The notes: generated by a model not told the origin, from the sequence alone. 64,000 bases of DNA from Sphingomonas colocasiae (GCF_019880585.1 NZ_JAINVV010000016.1:1-64000), one strand, 5' to 3'. Shown: positions 24,666 through 33,414, numbered from the stretch's first letter. Program-made: numbers and translations.

Positions 24666-25103
24666 ATGATGAAAAGTAATGATGAGATAGGTACATCAGA
24701 ATACAAGAAGATAAACGAGCTTTGCGCGCGAGGCGATGCTCTTGCCGAATCTGGAAATTTTGATGAGGCCGTATATGAGTACAATAAAGCATTATATCTT
24801 ATTCCAGATCCAAAAAATCATTGGAAAGCATCAACATGGATCTTTGTGGCAATAGCTGATGCTTGTTTTCTTGGGGGGTATATGGTATCGGCAAGAGAGG
24901 CGTTAGAGTATGCCATGACGTGCCAAGATGCTATTGGAAACGCATTTGTTCATTTAAGATATGGGCAAGTTCTCTTTGATATAGGTGATAAAGATTTATC
25001 TGCTAGCGAGTTGATGCGTGCATATATGGCAGGGGGTGTAGAGATTTTTACTTCGGAAGATCCGCGCTATCTGGAATTTCTAAGGGCGCGCGCGAACCTG
25101 TGA
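24666..25103 (+). CDS. TPR protein, candidate second immunity protein
   Basis: 145 residues from ATG 24666 (AAAGAAG about 6 bases upstream; GTG 24660 would add two residues and overlap the upstream stop). Three tetratricopeptide-like helix pairs are visible: L-A-E-S-G-N-F-D-E-A-V-Y-E-Y-N-K-A-L, I-A-D-A-C-F-L-G-G-Y-M-V-S-A-R-E-A-L, and L-R-Y-G-Q-V-L-F-D-I-G-D-K-D-L-S-A-S-E-L. The end (A-Y-M-A-G-G-V-E-I-F, E-D-P-R-Y-L-E-F-L) matches a group of small cytoplasmic TPR proteins often encoded beside Rhs and other contact-dependent toxins. Base composition is low-GC. It converges with a chromosomal oxidoreductase 7 bases away, marking the right edge of the island. An immunity role is inferred from context. 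Confidence 0.7.
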   Translation: MMKSNDEIGTSEYKKINELCARGDALAESGNFDEAVYEYNKALYLIPDPKNHWKASTWIFVAIADACFLGGYMVSAREALEYAMTCQDAIGNAFVHLRYGQVLFDIGDKDLSASELMRAYMAGGVEIFTSEDPRYLEFLRARANL

Positions 25104-25110
25104 TCCTTGG

Positions 25111-26124
25111 TCAATCCTGGATATTCACCACCACCTTACCCTTGGCGCGGCCGGATTCGAGATAGGCGAAGGCCTGGGCGACTTCCGCGAAGGGGAAGGT
25201 GCGGTCGATCACGGGCGCCAGCTTGCCATCATCGACCAGCGCGGCGAGTTCGGCGAGTTCGGCGCCGCTCGGGTGCATGAACAGATAGCGATAGGTGACG
25301 CCGTTCTTCGCGGCCTGCGCGCGCAGCCGGTAGCTGGCGATCCAGAACAATGCGGTGAGCAGCGGGCCGCGCCCCAGATCCTTTCTGGCCGTCAGCGGCT
25401 CCGGCATGCCTGCCACCGACACCACCGTTCCGCCGCGCTTCACAACGCCGAAGCATTTCTCCAGCGTTTCCCCGCCCAGCAGATCGAAGGCGCCGTCCAT
25501 GTCGCGGACATGATCTTCGAACCGCTGCGCCGTATAGTCGATCACCGTATCGGCGCCGAGCCGTTCGACCAGCGCGCGGCCGCGTGGCGAGGCGGTGGTC
25601 GTCACCTCCGCGCCCAGCCATTTCGCGATCTGGATGGCGAAGGTGCCGACGCCGCCCGCGCCGCCGGGGATGAAGACGCGGCTGCCGGGCATGAGCTTCA
25701 GTTCATCGCGCAACGCCTGGAGCGCGGTGAGGCCTGCGAGGGGAATGCCCGCCGCCGCCGCGAAATCGAGCGTGGCGGGCATATGGGCGAGCGCATCCTG
25801 CGGCACCGCCGCATATTCGGCGAGCGCGCCCATCGCCCCCTTGGGCATGCGCGCGAACACCCGGTCCCCAGCGGCGAAGCGTGTCACGCCCCGGCCGCAG
25901 GCCTCGACCGTGCCGGCAAGCTCGTTGCCCATCACCACCGGCAGGCTGTAGCGCTGGACGGGCTTGAGCATGCCCTGGCGCGTCTTGAAATCGACGGGAT
26001 TGAGGCCGGCCGCGCGCACGCGGACCAGCACGTCGTCCGGGCCCGCTTCCGGGCGCGGCACGTCGTGCAGCTCCGCCACGTCCGGTCCGCCATATCGGGT
26101 GAGAAGCAGGGCGCGCATGGCCAT
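25111..26124 (-). CDS. MDR-superfamily NADPH:quinone reductase / zinc-free alcohol dehydrogenase-like oxidoreductase
   Basis: About 337 residues from ATG 26124; ATGs at 26118 and 26130 are equally possible and none has a clear ribosome site. N-terminal GroES-like domain (L-L-L-T-R-Y-G-G-P-D, V-R-A-A-G-L-N-P-V-D, V-M-G-N-E-L-A-G-T-V), then a Rossmann domain with G-G-A-G-G-V-G at about 154-160. The last strand ends G-K-V-V-V-N-I. Structural zinc cysteines are absent, as in the quinone-oxidoreductase branch (QorA-like, NADP-dependent). It likely reduces a quinone or enone in the cytoplasm. It is the last of a run of minus-strand genes and converges on the accessory island. Confidence 0.85.
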   Translation of the reverse strand: MAMRALLLTRYGGPDVAELHDVPRPEAGPDDVLVRVRAAGLNPVDFKTRQGMLKPVQRYSLPVVMGNELAGTVEACGRGVTRFAAGDRVFARMPKGAMGALAEYAAVPQDALAHMPATLDFAAAAGIPLAGLTALQALRDELKLMPGSRVFIPGGAGGVGTFAIQIAKWLGAEVTTTASPRGRALVERLGADTVIDYTAQRFEDHVRDMDGAFDLLGGETLEKCFGVVKRGGTVVSVAGMPEPLTARKDLGRGPLLTALFWIASYRLRAQAAKNGVTYRYLFMHPSGAELAELAALVDDGKLAPVIDRTFPFAEVAQAFAYLESGRAKGKVVVNIQD

Positions 26125-26203
26125 GATCATGCATGAAAGATCGGGGCTTCGATACGGGATTGTTCGCACCGCGCCATCGGCAGGTGCGTCGCCCGCATTT
26201 GTA

Positions 26204-26377
26204 TCAGCCCTGATTCCGCGCGGCGCGATGCGATTGCGCGATATTCACGGCAGGCGGACTGCCGGCGCCCACGTCGAACGCCAGCGGCACCAGCGGCCGT
26301 TGCCGCTGTGCCCTGGGTGTCCGATCCGAACATGCCGCCACGCCGACGGCGATGGCCAGTGCGATCGCGATACGCAT
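26204..26377 (-). CDS. Small lipoprotein
   Basis: 57 residues. ATG 26377 is preceded by AAGGAGG with good spacing. The peptide begins M-R-I-A-I-A-L-A-I-A-V-G and has a lipobox V-A-A-C at about 13-16, so it should be lipidated at Cys16 and held in a membrane. The mature part is only about 40 residues, basic and proline-containing. Function unknown. It lies between the oxidoreductase and the REP-like element. Confidence 0.6.
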   Translation of the reverse strand: MRIAIALAIAVGVAACSDRTPRAQRQRPLVPLAFDVGAGSPPAVNIAQSHRAARNQG

Positions 26378-26399
26378 CATGCCTCCTTCGCGGCGGGAC

Positions 26400-26521
26400 C
26401 TAGTGGATCGTATCCGGCAAAAGCATCCGCTTTTGACGGAGGTCCGATCCACCAAATCATGGAAGAGTGGTCTGATTTTCCGAGGCGGATGCGGATGCAT
26501 CTGCCTCGGCCAGACCACTAG
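26400..26521. repeat. Bipartite REP/BIME-like hairpin element
   Basis: Two hairpins lie side by side. The first has GTGGATCG (26403-26410) against CGATCCAC (26445-26452), with an inner CAAAAGC/GCTTTTG pair. The second has GTGGTCTG (26467-26474) against CAGACCAC (26511-26518), with inner CCGAGGCGGATGC against GCATCTGCCTCGG (one mismatch). The whole is bounded by CTAGTGG (26400) and CCACTAG (26515-26521). Such paired palindromes resemble REP doublets mobilised by RAYT transposases, remnants of which lie 2 kb away. Confidence 0.65.
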
Positions 26522-26630
26522 AGCGGTTTGATCCGCGATGGAAGCACCGAACATGGGCAGTGGCCGGAGGACAGCGGGACCGGGCCGGAACGCAACCACG
26601 CTGCATCCGCGCGTCCGCGACGAGGCTTGA

Positions 26631-28049
26631 TCAGGCGCCGGCGATCGATCGGACCGGCCAGCGATCGGCCCAGGGCGCCGAGGCCTCCAGTTCGAACGCC
26701 AGCGCGAGCAGCAGATCCTCACCGCCGCGCGCCGCCGCGAACATGCTGCCGATCGGCACGCCATCGGTGTCGGCGAACAGCGGCAGCGAGATGGCGGGAT
26801 GCCCGGTGAGATTGTGGAGCGGCGTGTAGGATACATAATCGAACATGCGTTCCCACATCGTCTCGAACGCGACCGTCGGCGCGAGTTCGCCGATACGCAG
26901 CGCCGGATGGCGCAACACCGGCGACAGGATCACGTCATAACGCTCGAGGAACGCATCCATCGCCGCGCTCGCGATGCCGACCTGACAGAACAGCGCATCG
27001 TCGTCGGCGGCGCTGAGGCCGTCGCTCCACTTCGCCAGATTGAGCGTCCAGGGTTCGAGCTGGTCCGCCGCGGCGTCCGCGCCGATACGGGCGATCGTCG
27101 TCGCCACGGCATCGCGCGCGAGATAACCCCAGATCGTCTGGAATGCCCGCGCCACCGCCGGGCCGTCGACTGGCAGGCGTTCGGCGGTCACCTCGTGCCC
27201 CAGCGACGCGCAGAGCGAGGCCGCCTGATCGAAGATGCGCGCGACCGGGGCCGAGGGCGGGTTGCCGTCCAGATTGTCCGCGATCGCGGCGATGCGCAGC
27301 CGGCGCGCACCCGGTTTCTCCACCCGCTGCGCGCGGCCGGCGCCGATCGCGGCAGCCCAGGCGACATCGCGCACGGAACGCGACAGCAGCACATCGCCGA
27401 CGAGCAGATCCTCGATCACATGCGGATCGCGCGCGCGCAGATTGGCATGGCGGCCGGGCTTCAGCCCGACAAGGCCGCAACAGCTTGCCGGAATGCGGAT
27501 CGAACCGCCGCCATCGGCGGCATGCGCCAGCGGCACCATGCCTGAAGCGACCGCGGCGGCGGCGCCGCCCGAGGAACCGCCGGGCGAACGATCGGGCGCC
27601 CAGGGGTTGGCGGCGGGGCCGTAGAGCAAAGGCTCGGTGGTCGGCAACAGGCCGAATTCGGGCACATTGGTCTTGCCCATCGGCACAAGCCCCTGGGCAT
27701 CGAAGGCGCGCGCGAAATCGAAGACGATCGTGCCGGAGCCGGCATCGCGCTTCGATCGCGAGCCGCTGCGATTGGGCATGCCGGGATAATCGAGCCCGTC
27801 CTTGAGCAGCCAGGGCACGCCGCGCATCGGCCCGGCGGCGCTCGCGGCCAGCGCGCGCGCGCGATCGTCGTCACGATGCGTGATCAGGTTGAGCGCGGGA
27901 TCGAGCAGATCCATGCGGATCAATGCCGCCTCGACAAGTTCGGCGGGTGACACGTCTCCCGACGCGACCAGCGCGGCCTGGCCATGCGCGTCGAGACGCC
28001 CGATCGCAAGCGCGTCCGTGGTGCTGACGGGGGTGGTTCGGGGCGGCAT
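26631..28049 (-). CDS. Amidase-signature family amidohydrolase
   Basis: 472 residues from ATG 28049 (GGAG about 10 bases upstream; ATG 28070 lacks a site). The amidase signature is complete: Lys83 in W-L-L-K-D-G, cis-serine Ser159 in G-G-S-S-G-G, and nucleophile Ser183 in G-G-G-S-I-R-I-P-A-S, with the 24-residue Ser-Ser spacing of the family. The active site hydrolyses an amide (or ester) bond by a Ser-cisSer-Lys triad. No signal peptide, so cytoplasmic. The substrate is unknown; members act on indoleacetamide, nicotinamide, aryl amides or 6-aminohexanoate dimers. GatA is unlikely because GatB/GatC genes are absent and the C-terminal half differs. Same strand as the DgcN-like gene upstream. 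Confidence 0.9.
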   Translation of the reverse strand: MPPRTTPVSTTDALAIGRLDAHGQAALVASGDVSPAELVEAALIRMDLLDPALNLITHRDDDRARALAASAAGPMRGVPWLLKDGLDYPGMPNRSGSRSKRDAGSGTIVFDFARAFDAQGLVPMGKTNVPEFGLLPTTEPLLYGPAANPWAPDRSPGGSSGGAAAAVASGMVPLAHAADGGGSIRIPASCCGLVGLKPGRHANLRARDPHVIEDLLVGDVLLSRSVRDVAWAAAIGAGRAQRVEKPGARRLRIAAIADNLDGNPPSAPVARIFDQAASLCASLGHEVTAERLPVDGPAVARAFQTIWGYLARDAVATTIARIGADAAADQLEPWTLNLAKWSDGLSAADDDALFCQVGIASAAMDAFLERYDVILSPVLRHPALRIGELAPTVAFETMWERMFDYVSYTPLHNLTGHPAISLPLFADTDGVPIGSMFAAARGGEDLLLALAFELEASAPWADRWPVRSIAGA

Positions 28050-28169
28050 GGTCGGCGGTCTCCGCGTCATGGATCGGGAAGCAGGTATCGGATCGATGCG
28101 CGCGTCGCGCTTGACCGATCCGGTATCATGATTTGCCGGCAGATGCGCGCTTCCGGCGAAGCAGGGACT

Positions 28170-29183
28170 TCAGGCCCTGACCGGCACGGGCGCGCGCAGC
28201 GCCGCATCGACGAGCGCGGCGGCGCCGTGGCGGATCGGATCCGCGCAGGGCAGCCCGGTTTCGGCGGCGATGCGATCGCGGGCGGCATCGGCCTCCGCGG
28301 CGGACATGGCGCCGGTGTTGAGCGCGATGGCGACGACGCGGGCGGCGGGGTTGGTCAATCGCGCCGCCGCCTCGTTGGCGGCGATGCAGCGATCGAGCGG
28401 AGGGATGGCCTGGTTCAGGCCCAGCAGATGCGTGCGCACCGGTTCGTGGCACAGGACCAGGGCGTCGGGCTGGCTGCCATGGATCAGCCCCAGCGTGACG
28501 CCGGCATAGGATGGGTGGCCCAGCGCGCCCTGACCCTCGATGATATCCCAATGATCGGGATCGGCGGCGGGGGAGAGCCATTCGGCGGCGCCCGAGATGA
28601 AATCGGCGATCACCGCGTCGATCACCACGCCGCGGCCCGCGATCATCAATCCGGTCTGCCCGGTCGCGCGGAAATCGGCGTCGAGGCCACGGGCGCGCAT
28701 GTCGCGCGCGATCGCCAGCGCCGTGTATTTCTTGCCGACCACGCAATCCACGCCCACGGTCAACAGGCGCTTGCCGCTGCGCGGCTCGCCATTGCCGGGC
28801 GCGAAGGCGCGGGTGGGCTGGCGGATGTCGTGAACATCGCGGCCGGTGCGCGCCGCCGCTTCGGCGATCGCGGGAATGTCGATCAGGCGCTGATGAAGGC
28901 CGGCGGCGACGTCCAGCCCGGCTTCGAGCGCGGCGATCACCGATTGCACCCAGTGATCGGGAAAGATGCCGCCGACATTGACGACGCCGACCACCATCGT
29001 GCGCGCGCCCGCGGCCCGGGCTTCGGCGGGCGACATGTCCGGCCGGCCGAGATCGACCGCGCAGCCCGGCAGCCGATATTGGGCGAGGCAATCCGCCGGG
29101 CGCCATTCGACGAGCCCGGCGCCGGTCTTGTCGGTGCCGCGCAACGCGGTGTCGCCGAGAAAGATCAGGAAAGGGGCTTGCAT
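28170..29183 (-). CDS. DUF1611 / DgcN-like protein
   Basis: 337 residues; ATG 29183 has GGGAG 7 bases upstream. The N-terminal half is a Rossmann-like domain (V-V-G-V-V-N-V-G-G at about 64-72). The C-terminal half carries a P-loop-like G-V-D-C-V-V-G-K-K-Y-T at about 144-154, and G-Q-T-G-L-M-I near 175-181. This fits the DUF1611 family, whose member DgcN is reported as an N-acetyltransferase acting with the enolase-superfamily enzyme DgcA in D-glutamate use. No DgcA-like gene is nearby, so the D-amino-acid role is only a family-level suggestion. It lies upstream of the amidase on the same strand, with a gap of about 120 bases. Confidence 0.8.
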   Translation of the reverse strand: MQAPFLIFLGDTALRGTDKTGAGLVEWRPADCLAQYRLPGCAVDLGRPDMSPAEARAAGARTMVVGVVNVGGIFPDHWVQSVIAALEAGLDVAAGLHQRLIDIPAIAEAAARTGRDVHDIRQPTRAFAPGNGEPRSGKRLLTVGVDCVVGKKYTALAIARDMRARGLDADFRATGQTGLMIAGRGVVIDAVIADFISGAAEWLSPAADPDHWDIIEGQGALGHPSYAGVTLGLIHGSQPDALVLCHEPVRTHLLGLNQAIPPLDRCIAANEAAARLTNPAARVVAIALNTGAMSAAEADAARDRIAAETGLPCADPIRHGAAALVDAALRAPVPVRA

Positions 29184-29324
29184 CTTCGTCTCCCGCGATT
29201 GGTGTGGTGGCTTTGCGGAATTCGGCGGGCGCGGGCTTCGCGCGTCGGGAAGCCCGCTTAGCAATCGGGGCATGATATCGCGGCGCGGCTTCCCCATGCG
29301 GCATGGCGCTGGCAGAGAGGCGGG

Positions 29325-29702
29325 ATGACCAGCCAGATCACCGGATGGAAGATCGAGGCGCGCGAACGGGCGGCGCTGCTGGCGCAATTCGCGCCGCGTT
29401 ACGCGCGCACCGTGGCCGATCATGTGACGCTGCATTTCGCGACGGGGCCCGAGACGCCCTTGCCCGAGGCGCGCACGGGCGAGGTGGTCGGCGTGGCGGA
29501 TGACGGGCAGGGGGTGCAGGCGCTGGTGGTGCGGATCGACGGCACCACCGATCGCGGCGACGGCAGCCATTTCCATATCACCTGGTCGCTGGCCGAAGGC
29601 CGCGCCGCGCGCGAGAGCAACGACGTGATCGCCGTCAGCGGCTGGCGCGCGGTGGAACCCGCGATACCCGTGACGCTGGTGCCGGCGCGCTGGCCGCGCT
29701 GA
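29325..29702 (+). CDS. Small protein with two H-x-T-x motifs (possible mini 2H phosphoesterase)
   Basis: 125 residues; ATG 29325 has AGAGG 5 bases upstream. The sequence shows H33-V-T-L and H84-I-T-W, both in hydrophobic strand contexts and about 50 residues apart, separated by a region rich in V and G. Paired H-x-(T/S)-x motifs are the hallmark of 2H phosphoesterases (LigT, CPDase, Swiss-Army-knife RNA repair relatives), which hydrolyse 2',3'-cyclic or 2'-5' phosphodiesters. This protein is shorter than typical members (about 170-200). It is cytoplasmic by sequence, stands alone between divergent units, and has no operon partner. Family placement is inference. Confidence 0.6.
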   Translation: MTSQITGWKIEARERAALLAQFAPRYARTVADHVTLHFATGPETPLPEARTGEVVGVADDGQGVQALVVRIDGTTDRGDGSHFHITWSLAEGRAARESNDVIAVSGWRAVEPAIPVTLVPARWPR

Positions 29703-29936
29703 GCGTTGGTCCGGAAGGGCACGGAAACGCGAATCTCCGGCCATATGCATCGTATCGCCATCGATTGATCGGTTGCGCCGGTCGCCGGCCTGTCCGTCGA
29801 CCGGGCTGACCCGGCGCGACTGCGTCGCCGATCCCGAAGGATCATGCGGCCGCTCCCCCGCGGAACGCCCCGATCGAACAGGCAGGCGCCGCCGCCGCTC
29901 ACCGGCCCGGCGGCGTTTTGCCGTTGCGTTCATCTA

Positions 29937-29958
29937 AAAGGGGAGTAAATGCTCCTTT
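29937..29958 (+). promoter_or_regulatory. Palindrome in the leader of the second TBDR operon
   Basis: AAAGGGGAG (29937-29945) and CTCCTTT (29952-29958) form an imperfect inverted repeat 22 bases before the receptor start codon, upstream of its own Shine-Dalgarno (AGGGAGAAAG). It may be an operator or an mRNA hairpin sequestering a decoy GGGGAG. No function is proven. Confidence 0.3.
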
Positions 29959-29979
29959 ACAAGAACAGGGAGAAAGAGC

Positions 29980-32244
29980 ATGATTCGGCGGCTGCACATC
30001 CTTTTTGCGTCGGTATCGGCATTGGCGTGCGCGGGAACGGCGTTTGCCCAGGACCTATTGGATGGCGATGCGGCGATGGGCGTGGAAGAAATCGTCGTCA
30101 CCGCGCAGAAGCGTTCGGAGAATCTGCAGGATGTGCCGATCACGCTGACGGCGCTGACGGGCGATGCGCTGAAGGCGCGCGCGGCATTGACGACCTTCGA
30201 TATCGCCCAGAGCACGACCAGCCTTGTCTTCGCCGGCGCATCCTCCACCATGGCGACCGTCTATATGCGGGGCCTGGGAGACGGCAGCTTCAATGCCAAT
30301 GCCGTGCCTTCGGTCGGCTTCTATCTGGACGATGTCTATATCGGTTCGAGCTTCGGACTGAACCAGATGCTGCTCGATCTCGATCGGGTCGAGGTGCTGA
30401 AGGGGCCGCAAGGGACACTGCACGGCCGCAACACCACGGGCGGCGCCATCCGCTTCATCAGCAGGAAGGCCGATCCGCGACAGCCGCTGAACGGCGAATT
30501 CCGTGTGACCGGGGCGTCGTTCGGCCGGGTCGATGGCGAGGGGGCGATGGGGGCGCCGCTGTCCGAGACGACCGCGATCCGCGTCGCCGCCGCCTATCAT
30601 CGCCAGGACGGCCCGTTCCGCAACACCGTGCTCGACGTCAACGGCCCGAGGGAGCGCTTCTTCGCCTATCGCGGATCGATCGTATCGCAGCCGGCGCCGA
30701 ACCTGGACGTGCAACTGAGCGTGCATGGCAGCAACAACAAGGGCGCCGGTCCGCTGAAGGAAGTGGGCACCTTCACCGCGCCATTCTCGTTCACCGTCTG
30801 CGCCAACCCCACGCTTGCCGGACAATGCCCGGATACGACGGGCTTCGTCCCCTCGCGGAACCTGCGCGAATATCACAGCGAGACGCGCGACACGCACGAC
30901 GATGTCCGCAATTTCGGCGCGAACCTGACGCTGGGCTGGGAGCCGGGCGACAGCATCGGCATCACGTCGATCAGCGCCTATGAACATAATCGCCGGAACA
31001 CCCGCGCCGAAATCGACTGGTCGCCCGAAGACCTGTCGCTCAACGATTTCCTCAGCCGGTCCCGCCAGTTCTCGCAGGAAGTGCGCGTCGCCTCGATCGG
31101 GGAGCACCCGGTGAGCTGGACGGTCGGCGGCTATTATTCCGACGAGCGGCTGACGTCGCAAAGCGGCTATTCGTTCCGCGGCTTCGGCCCCGGATTCCTG
31201 ACCTTCGGACCCAATCTGGAGGGCGTGTACCAGGATTATACGCAGAAGACGACGAGCCTGGCGGCGTTCGGCGAAGTCTATTGGACGCTGGCGCGCGGGC
31301 TGAAGCTGACCACCGGCCTGCGCTATTCGCGCGAACGCAAGGCGATCGACCTCTCGCTCGACTATCTGAACCTGGATGGCTCGACCGGCGCCACCGCGAT
31401 CACCCCCGGCTATGCGGCCGGCCATATCCTGGTGGCGGATGTCGCGACGCAGAACGAGGCGCGGACATGGGAGAATCTGAGCGGGCGCGTCACGCTCGAT
31501 TATGATCCGGTCGAACGGGTGAAGCTGTTCCTGACGCTCAGCCGCGGTTTCCGGGCAGGCGGCTATAATGGCGGCGTGCTGTTCGGGCCGGACGAGATCG
31601 CGGTGGTCGATCCTGAACGGGTGACGAGCGTCGAACTGGGATGGAAGACCGACCTGTTCGATCGCACGCTGCGCTTCAACGGCGCGCTCTATCATACGAA
31701 GGTGAAGAACCAGCAGGTGTTCGTGCCCGGCGTCGTGCTGCTGCTGGAAAACGCCGCGACCGCGCGCGTCAACGGTGGCGAAGTGAGCCTTACCTGGAAG
31801 CCGGATCGGGCGTTCCTGCTCGATTTCGGCGCCGCTTACACCGATGCGAAGTTCCTCAGCTACCGATCCAACATGATCGGCGCCGATTATACGGGCAATC
31901 GCCTGCCCAACGCGCCGCGATGGACGCTGAACGGCCTGGCGAGCTACGGCTTCGCGCTTGACGGCGGCGGCAAGCTGACGGCGCAGGCTGATGCGAGCTA
32001 CAAGAGCCGGACCTATTTCAGCGTCGCGCAGGACAGGGCGATATCGGAATCGGGCGTGTTCCTGCTGAACGCGCGTCTGACCTTCGACACGGGCGACGGC
32101 CGCTGGTCGTTTTCCGCGTTCGCGAAGAACATCTTCGACAAGCTCTATTTCAAGGACGGGTTCGATCAGTCCTCGCTCGGGTTCAACACCTTCGCGGTGA
32201 GCGAACCGCGCCTGTTCGGCGTGTCCGCGCAATATTCCTTCTGA
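29980..32244 (+). CDS. TonB-dependent outer-membrane receptor 2
   Basis: 754 residues. Signal peptide ends A-F-A-Q-D near residue 25. TonB box E-E-I-V-V-T-A-Q-K-R at about 37-46, plug with L-D-R-V-E-V-L-K-G-P-Q-G-T-L-H-G near 130-145, barrel ending Q-Y-S-F. Two cysteines about 9 residues apart (V-C-A-N-P-T-L-A-G-Q-C-P) in an extracellular-loop position probably form a disulfide, unusual for this receptor class. It is the first gene of a five-gene unit with an M29/NicX-like enzyme, an MFS transporter, a TetR regulator and a SnoaL-like protein. It probably imports the substrate that these handle, likely an aromatic or heterocyclic compound rather than iron. Confidence 0.92.
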   Translation: MIRRLHILFASVSALACAGTAFAQDLLDGDAAMGVEEIVVTAQKRSENLQDVPITLTALTGDALKARAALTTFDIAQSTTSLVFAGASSTMATVYMRGLGDGSFNANAVPSVGFYLDDVYIGSSFGLNQMLLDLDRVEVLKGPQGTLHGRNTTGGAIRFISRKADPRQPLNGEFRVTGASFGRVDGEGAMGAPLSETTAIRVAAAYHRQDGPFRNTVLDVNGPRERFFAYRGSIVSQPAPNLDVQLSVHGSNNKGAGPLKEVGTFTAPFSFTVCANPTLAGQCPDTTGFVPSRNLREYHSETRDTHDDVRNFGANLTLGWEPGDSIGITSISAYEHNRRNTRAEIDWSPEDLSLNDFLSRSRQFSQEVRVASIGEHPVSWTVGGYYSDERLTSQSGYSFRGFGPGFLTFGPNLEGVYQDYTQKTTSLAAFGEVYWTLARGLKLTTGLRYSRERKAIDLSLDYLNLDGSTGATAITPGYAAGHILVADVATQNEARTWENLSGRVTLDYDPVERVKLFLTLSRGFRAGGYNGGVLFGPDEIAVVDPERVTSVELGWKTDLFDRTLRFNGALYHTKVKNQQVFVPGVVLLLENAATARVNGGEVSLTWKPDRAFLLDFGAAYTDAKFLSYRSNMIGADYTGNRLPNAPRWTLNGLASYGFALDGGGKLTAQADASYKSRTYFSVAQDRAISESGVFLLNARLTFDTGDGRWSFSAFAKNIFDKLYFKDGFDQSSLGFNTFAVSEPRLFGVSAQYSF

Positions 32245-32277
32245 CCCGTCCAGCATTTCGAGAAAAGGGAATCCAAA

Positions 32278-33360
32278 ATGGCGATCGAAGTTCCGGATAT
32301 CGGCATGCGCCTGAAGCCCGATCTGTTTCCGACCGTTCAGATCATCTATCGCGACATGTGCAATCTGCGGCCGGGCGAGCGCGTTCTCATCATCGCGGAT
32401 GCGCGCGCCCCCGAATATCTGATCGCGACCTTCCATGGCGTCGCGATGATGATGGGCGGCGACGTGGCGGTGATCGAAGGGCCGCCGCCGCGCGGTGGCG
32501 CTACCTACCAGCCATCCGCCACCTGGTCGCCGATGATCGCCGCTGCCTCTCGCGAAGCCGATCTGATCATCGATTTCGCGGTGGGCTATGCCGATTTCAT
32601 CGTCGAGGCGGTGAAGCGCGGCGCGCGTGTCTTCTCGCCCGGTGACGGGATCGCCTTGCCCTATACCGACGATGTGCTGATCCGCACGATCCTGCACACC
32701 GACGTTCATGCCATTCGCCGCCGCGCCGATCGCATCGCCGAGCTGTTCAGCGCCGCGAGCCTGTGCACGATGACGACCGGCGATGCCGTGCTGGAGGTCG
32801 ATATCTCCGGCATCAAGGGCATGCCCGGCAGCGGCTTCCTGTGGGATCCCGACAGCGAGAGCTTCAGGGATGCCTGGGCCTTCGCGCCGCCGGCGCAACC
32901 CGGGGTGCTGATCCCCGAAGGGCGGGCGACCGGCGAAGTGCTGGTGGACGGCACCTTGCTCTATCATCCGGTCTATCACGCCGCGCCGCCGACGCCGCTC
33001 AGGCTGCGTTTCGATCGCGGACGGCTGGTCGATATCGGCGGAGACCCGCTGTTCGCGGGCCGGCTGCGGACATGGCTCGATCAGCTTGGCGACGAAGGCG
33101 CGTTCAAGGGCCCCGTCCACCTGAATCTGGGTATCAACCCCAATGCGCTGCTGACCCAGCATCCGGAATGGGAGCGGGTGATGGGCTCCGTCACCTGCGG
33201 CATGGGCGATCTGAGCCTGCTCGGCGTCATCATGGAGGATGGCGCGGGCGTGCTGCCCAAATCCACCGTCCACTGGGACTGGACCACGCTGAGGCCGACG
33301 ATCATGCTGGACGATGTGCTGCTGGTGAAGGACGGGATCATCAATGAAGACGTCTGCTAG
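32278..33360 (+). CDS. M29-aminopeptidase-fold metalloenzyme (NicX-like candidate)
   Basis: 360 residues, starting 33 bases after the receptor, with AAAGGGA upstream of the ATG. N-terminal segment L-R-P-G-E-R-V-L-I-I-A-D resembles the opening of M29 (AmpS/PepS) and related proteins. The C-terminal part ends with a metal-ligand motif V-H332-W-D334-W, corresponding to the H-x-D of M29 enzymes. The family includes leucyl aminopeptidases and 2,5-dihydroxypyridine 5,6-dioxygenase (NicX), which is of similar length. Position between a TBDR and an MFS transporter fits catabolism of an imported small molecule. Whether it is a peptidase or a ring-cleaving dioxygenase cannot be settled here. No signal peptide, so cytoplasmic. 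Confidence 0.75.
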   Translation: MAIEVPDIGMRLKPDLFPTVQIIYRDMCNLRPGERVLIIADARAPEYLIATFHGVAMMMGGDVAVIEGPPPRGGATYQPSATWSPMIAAASREADLIIDFAVGYADFIVEAVKRGARVFSPGDGIALPYTDDVLIRTILHTDVHAIRRRADRIAELFSAASLCTMTTGDAVLEVDISGIKGMPGSGFLWDPDSESFRDAWAFAPPAQPGVLIPEGRATGEVLVDGTLLYHPVYHAAPPTPLRLRFDRGRLVDIGGDPLFAGRLRTWLDQLGDEGAFKGPVHLNLGINPNALLTQHPEWERVMGSVTCGMGDLSLLGVIMEDGAGVLPKSTVHWDWTTLRPTIMLDDVLLVKDGIINEDVC

Positions 33361-33414
33361 GGTGTTCCCGGCACGGGTGGAGACGCCCGCCGGGCAATCG
33401 GCTTCCTGCCGCCG

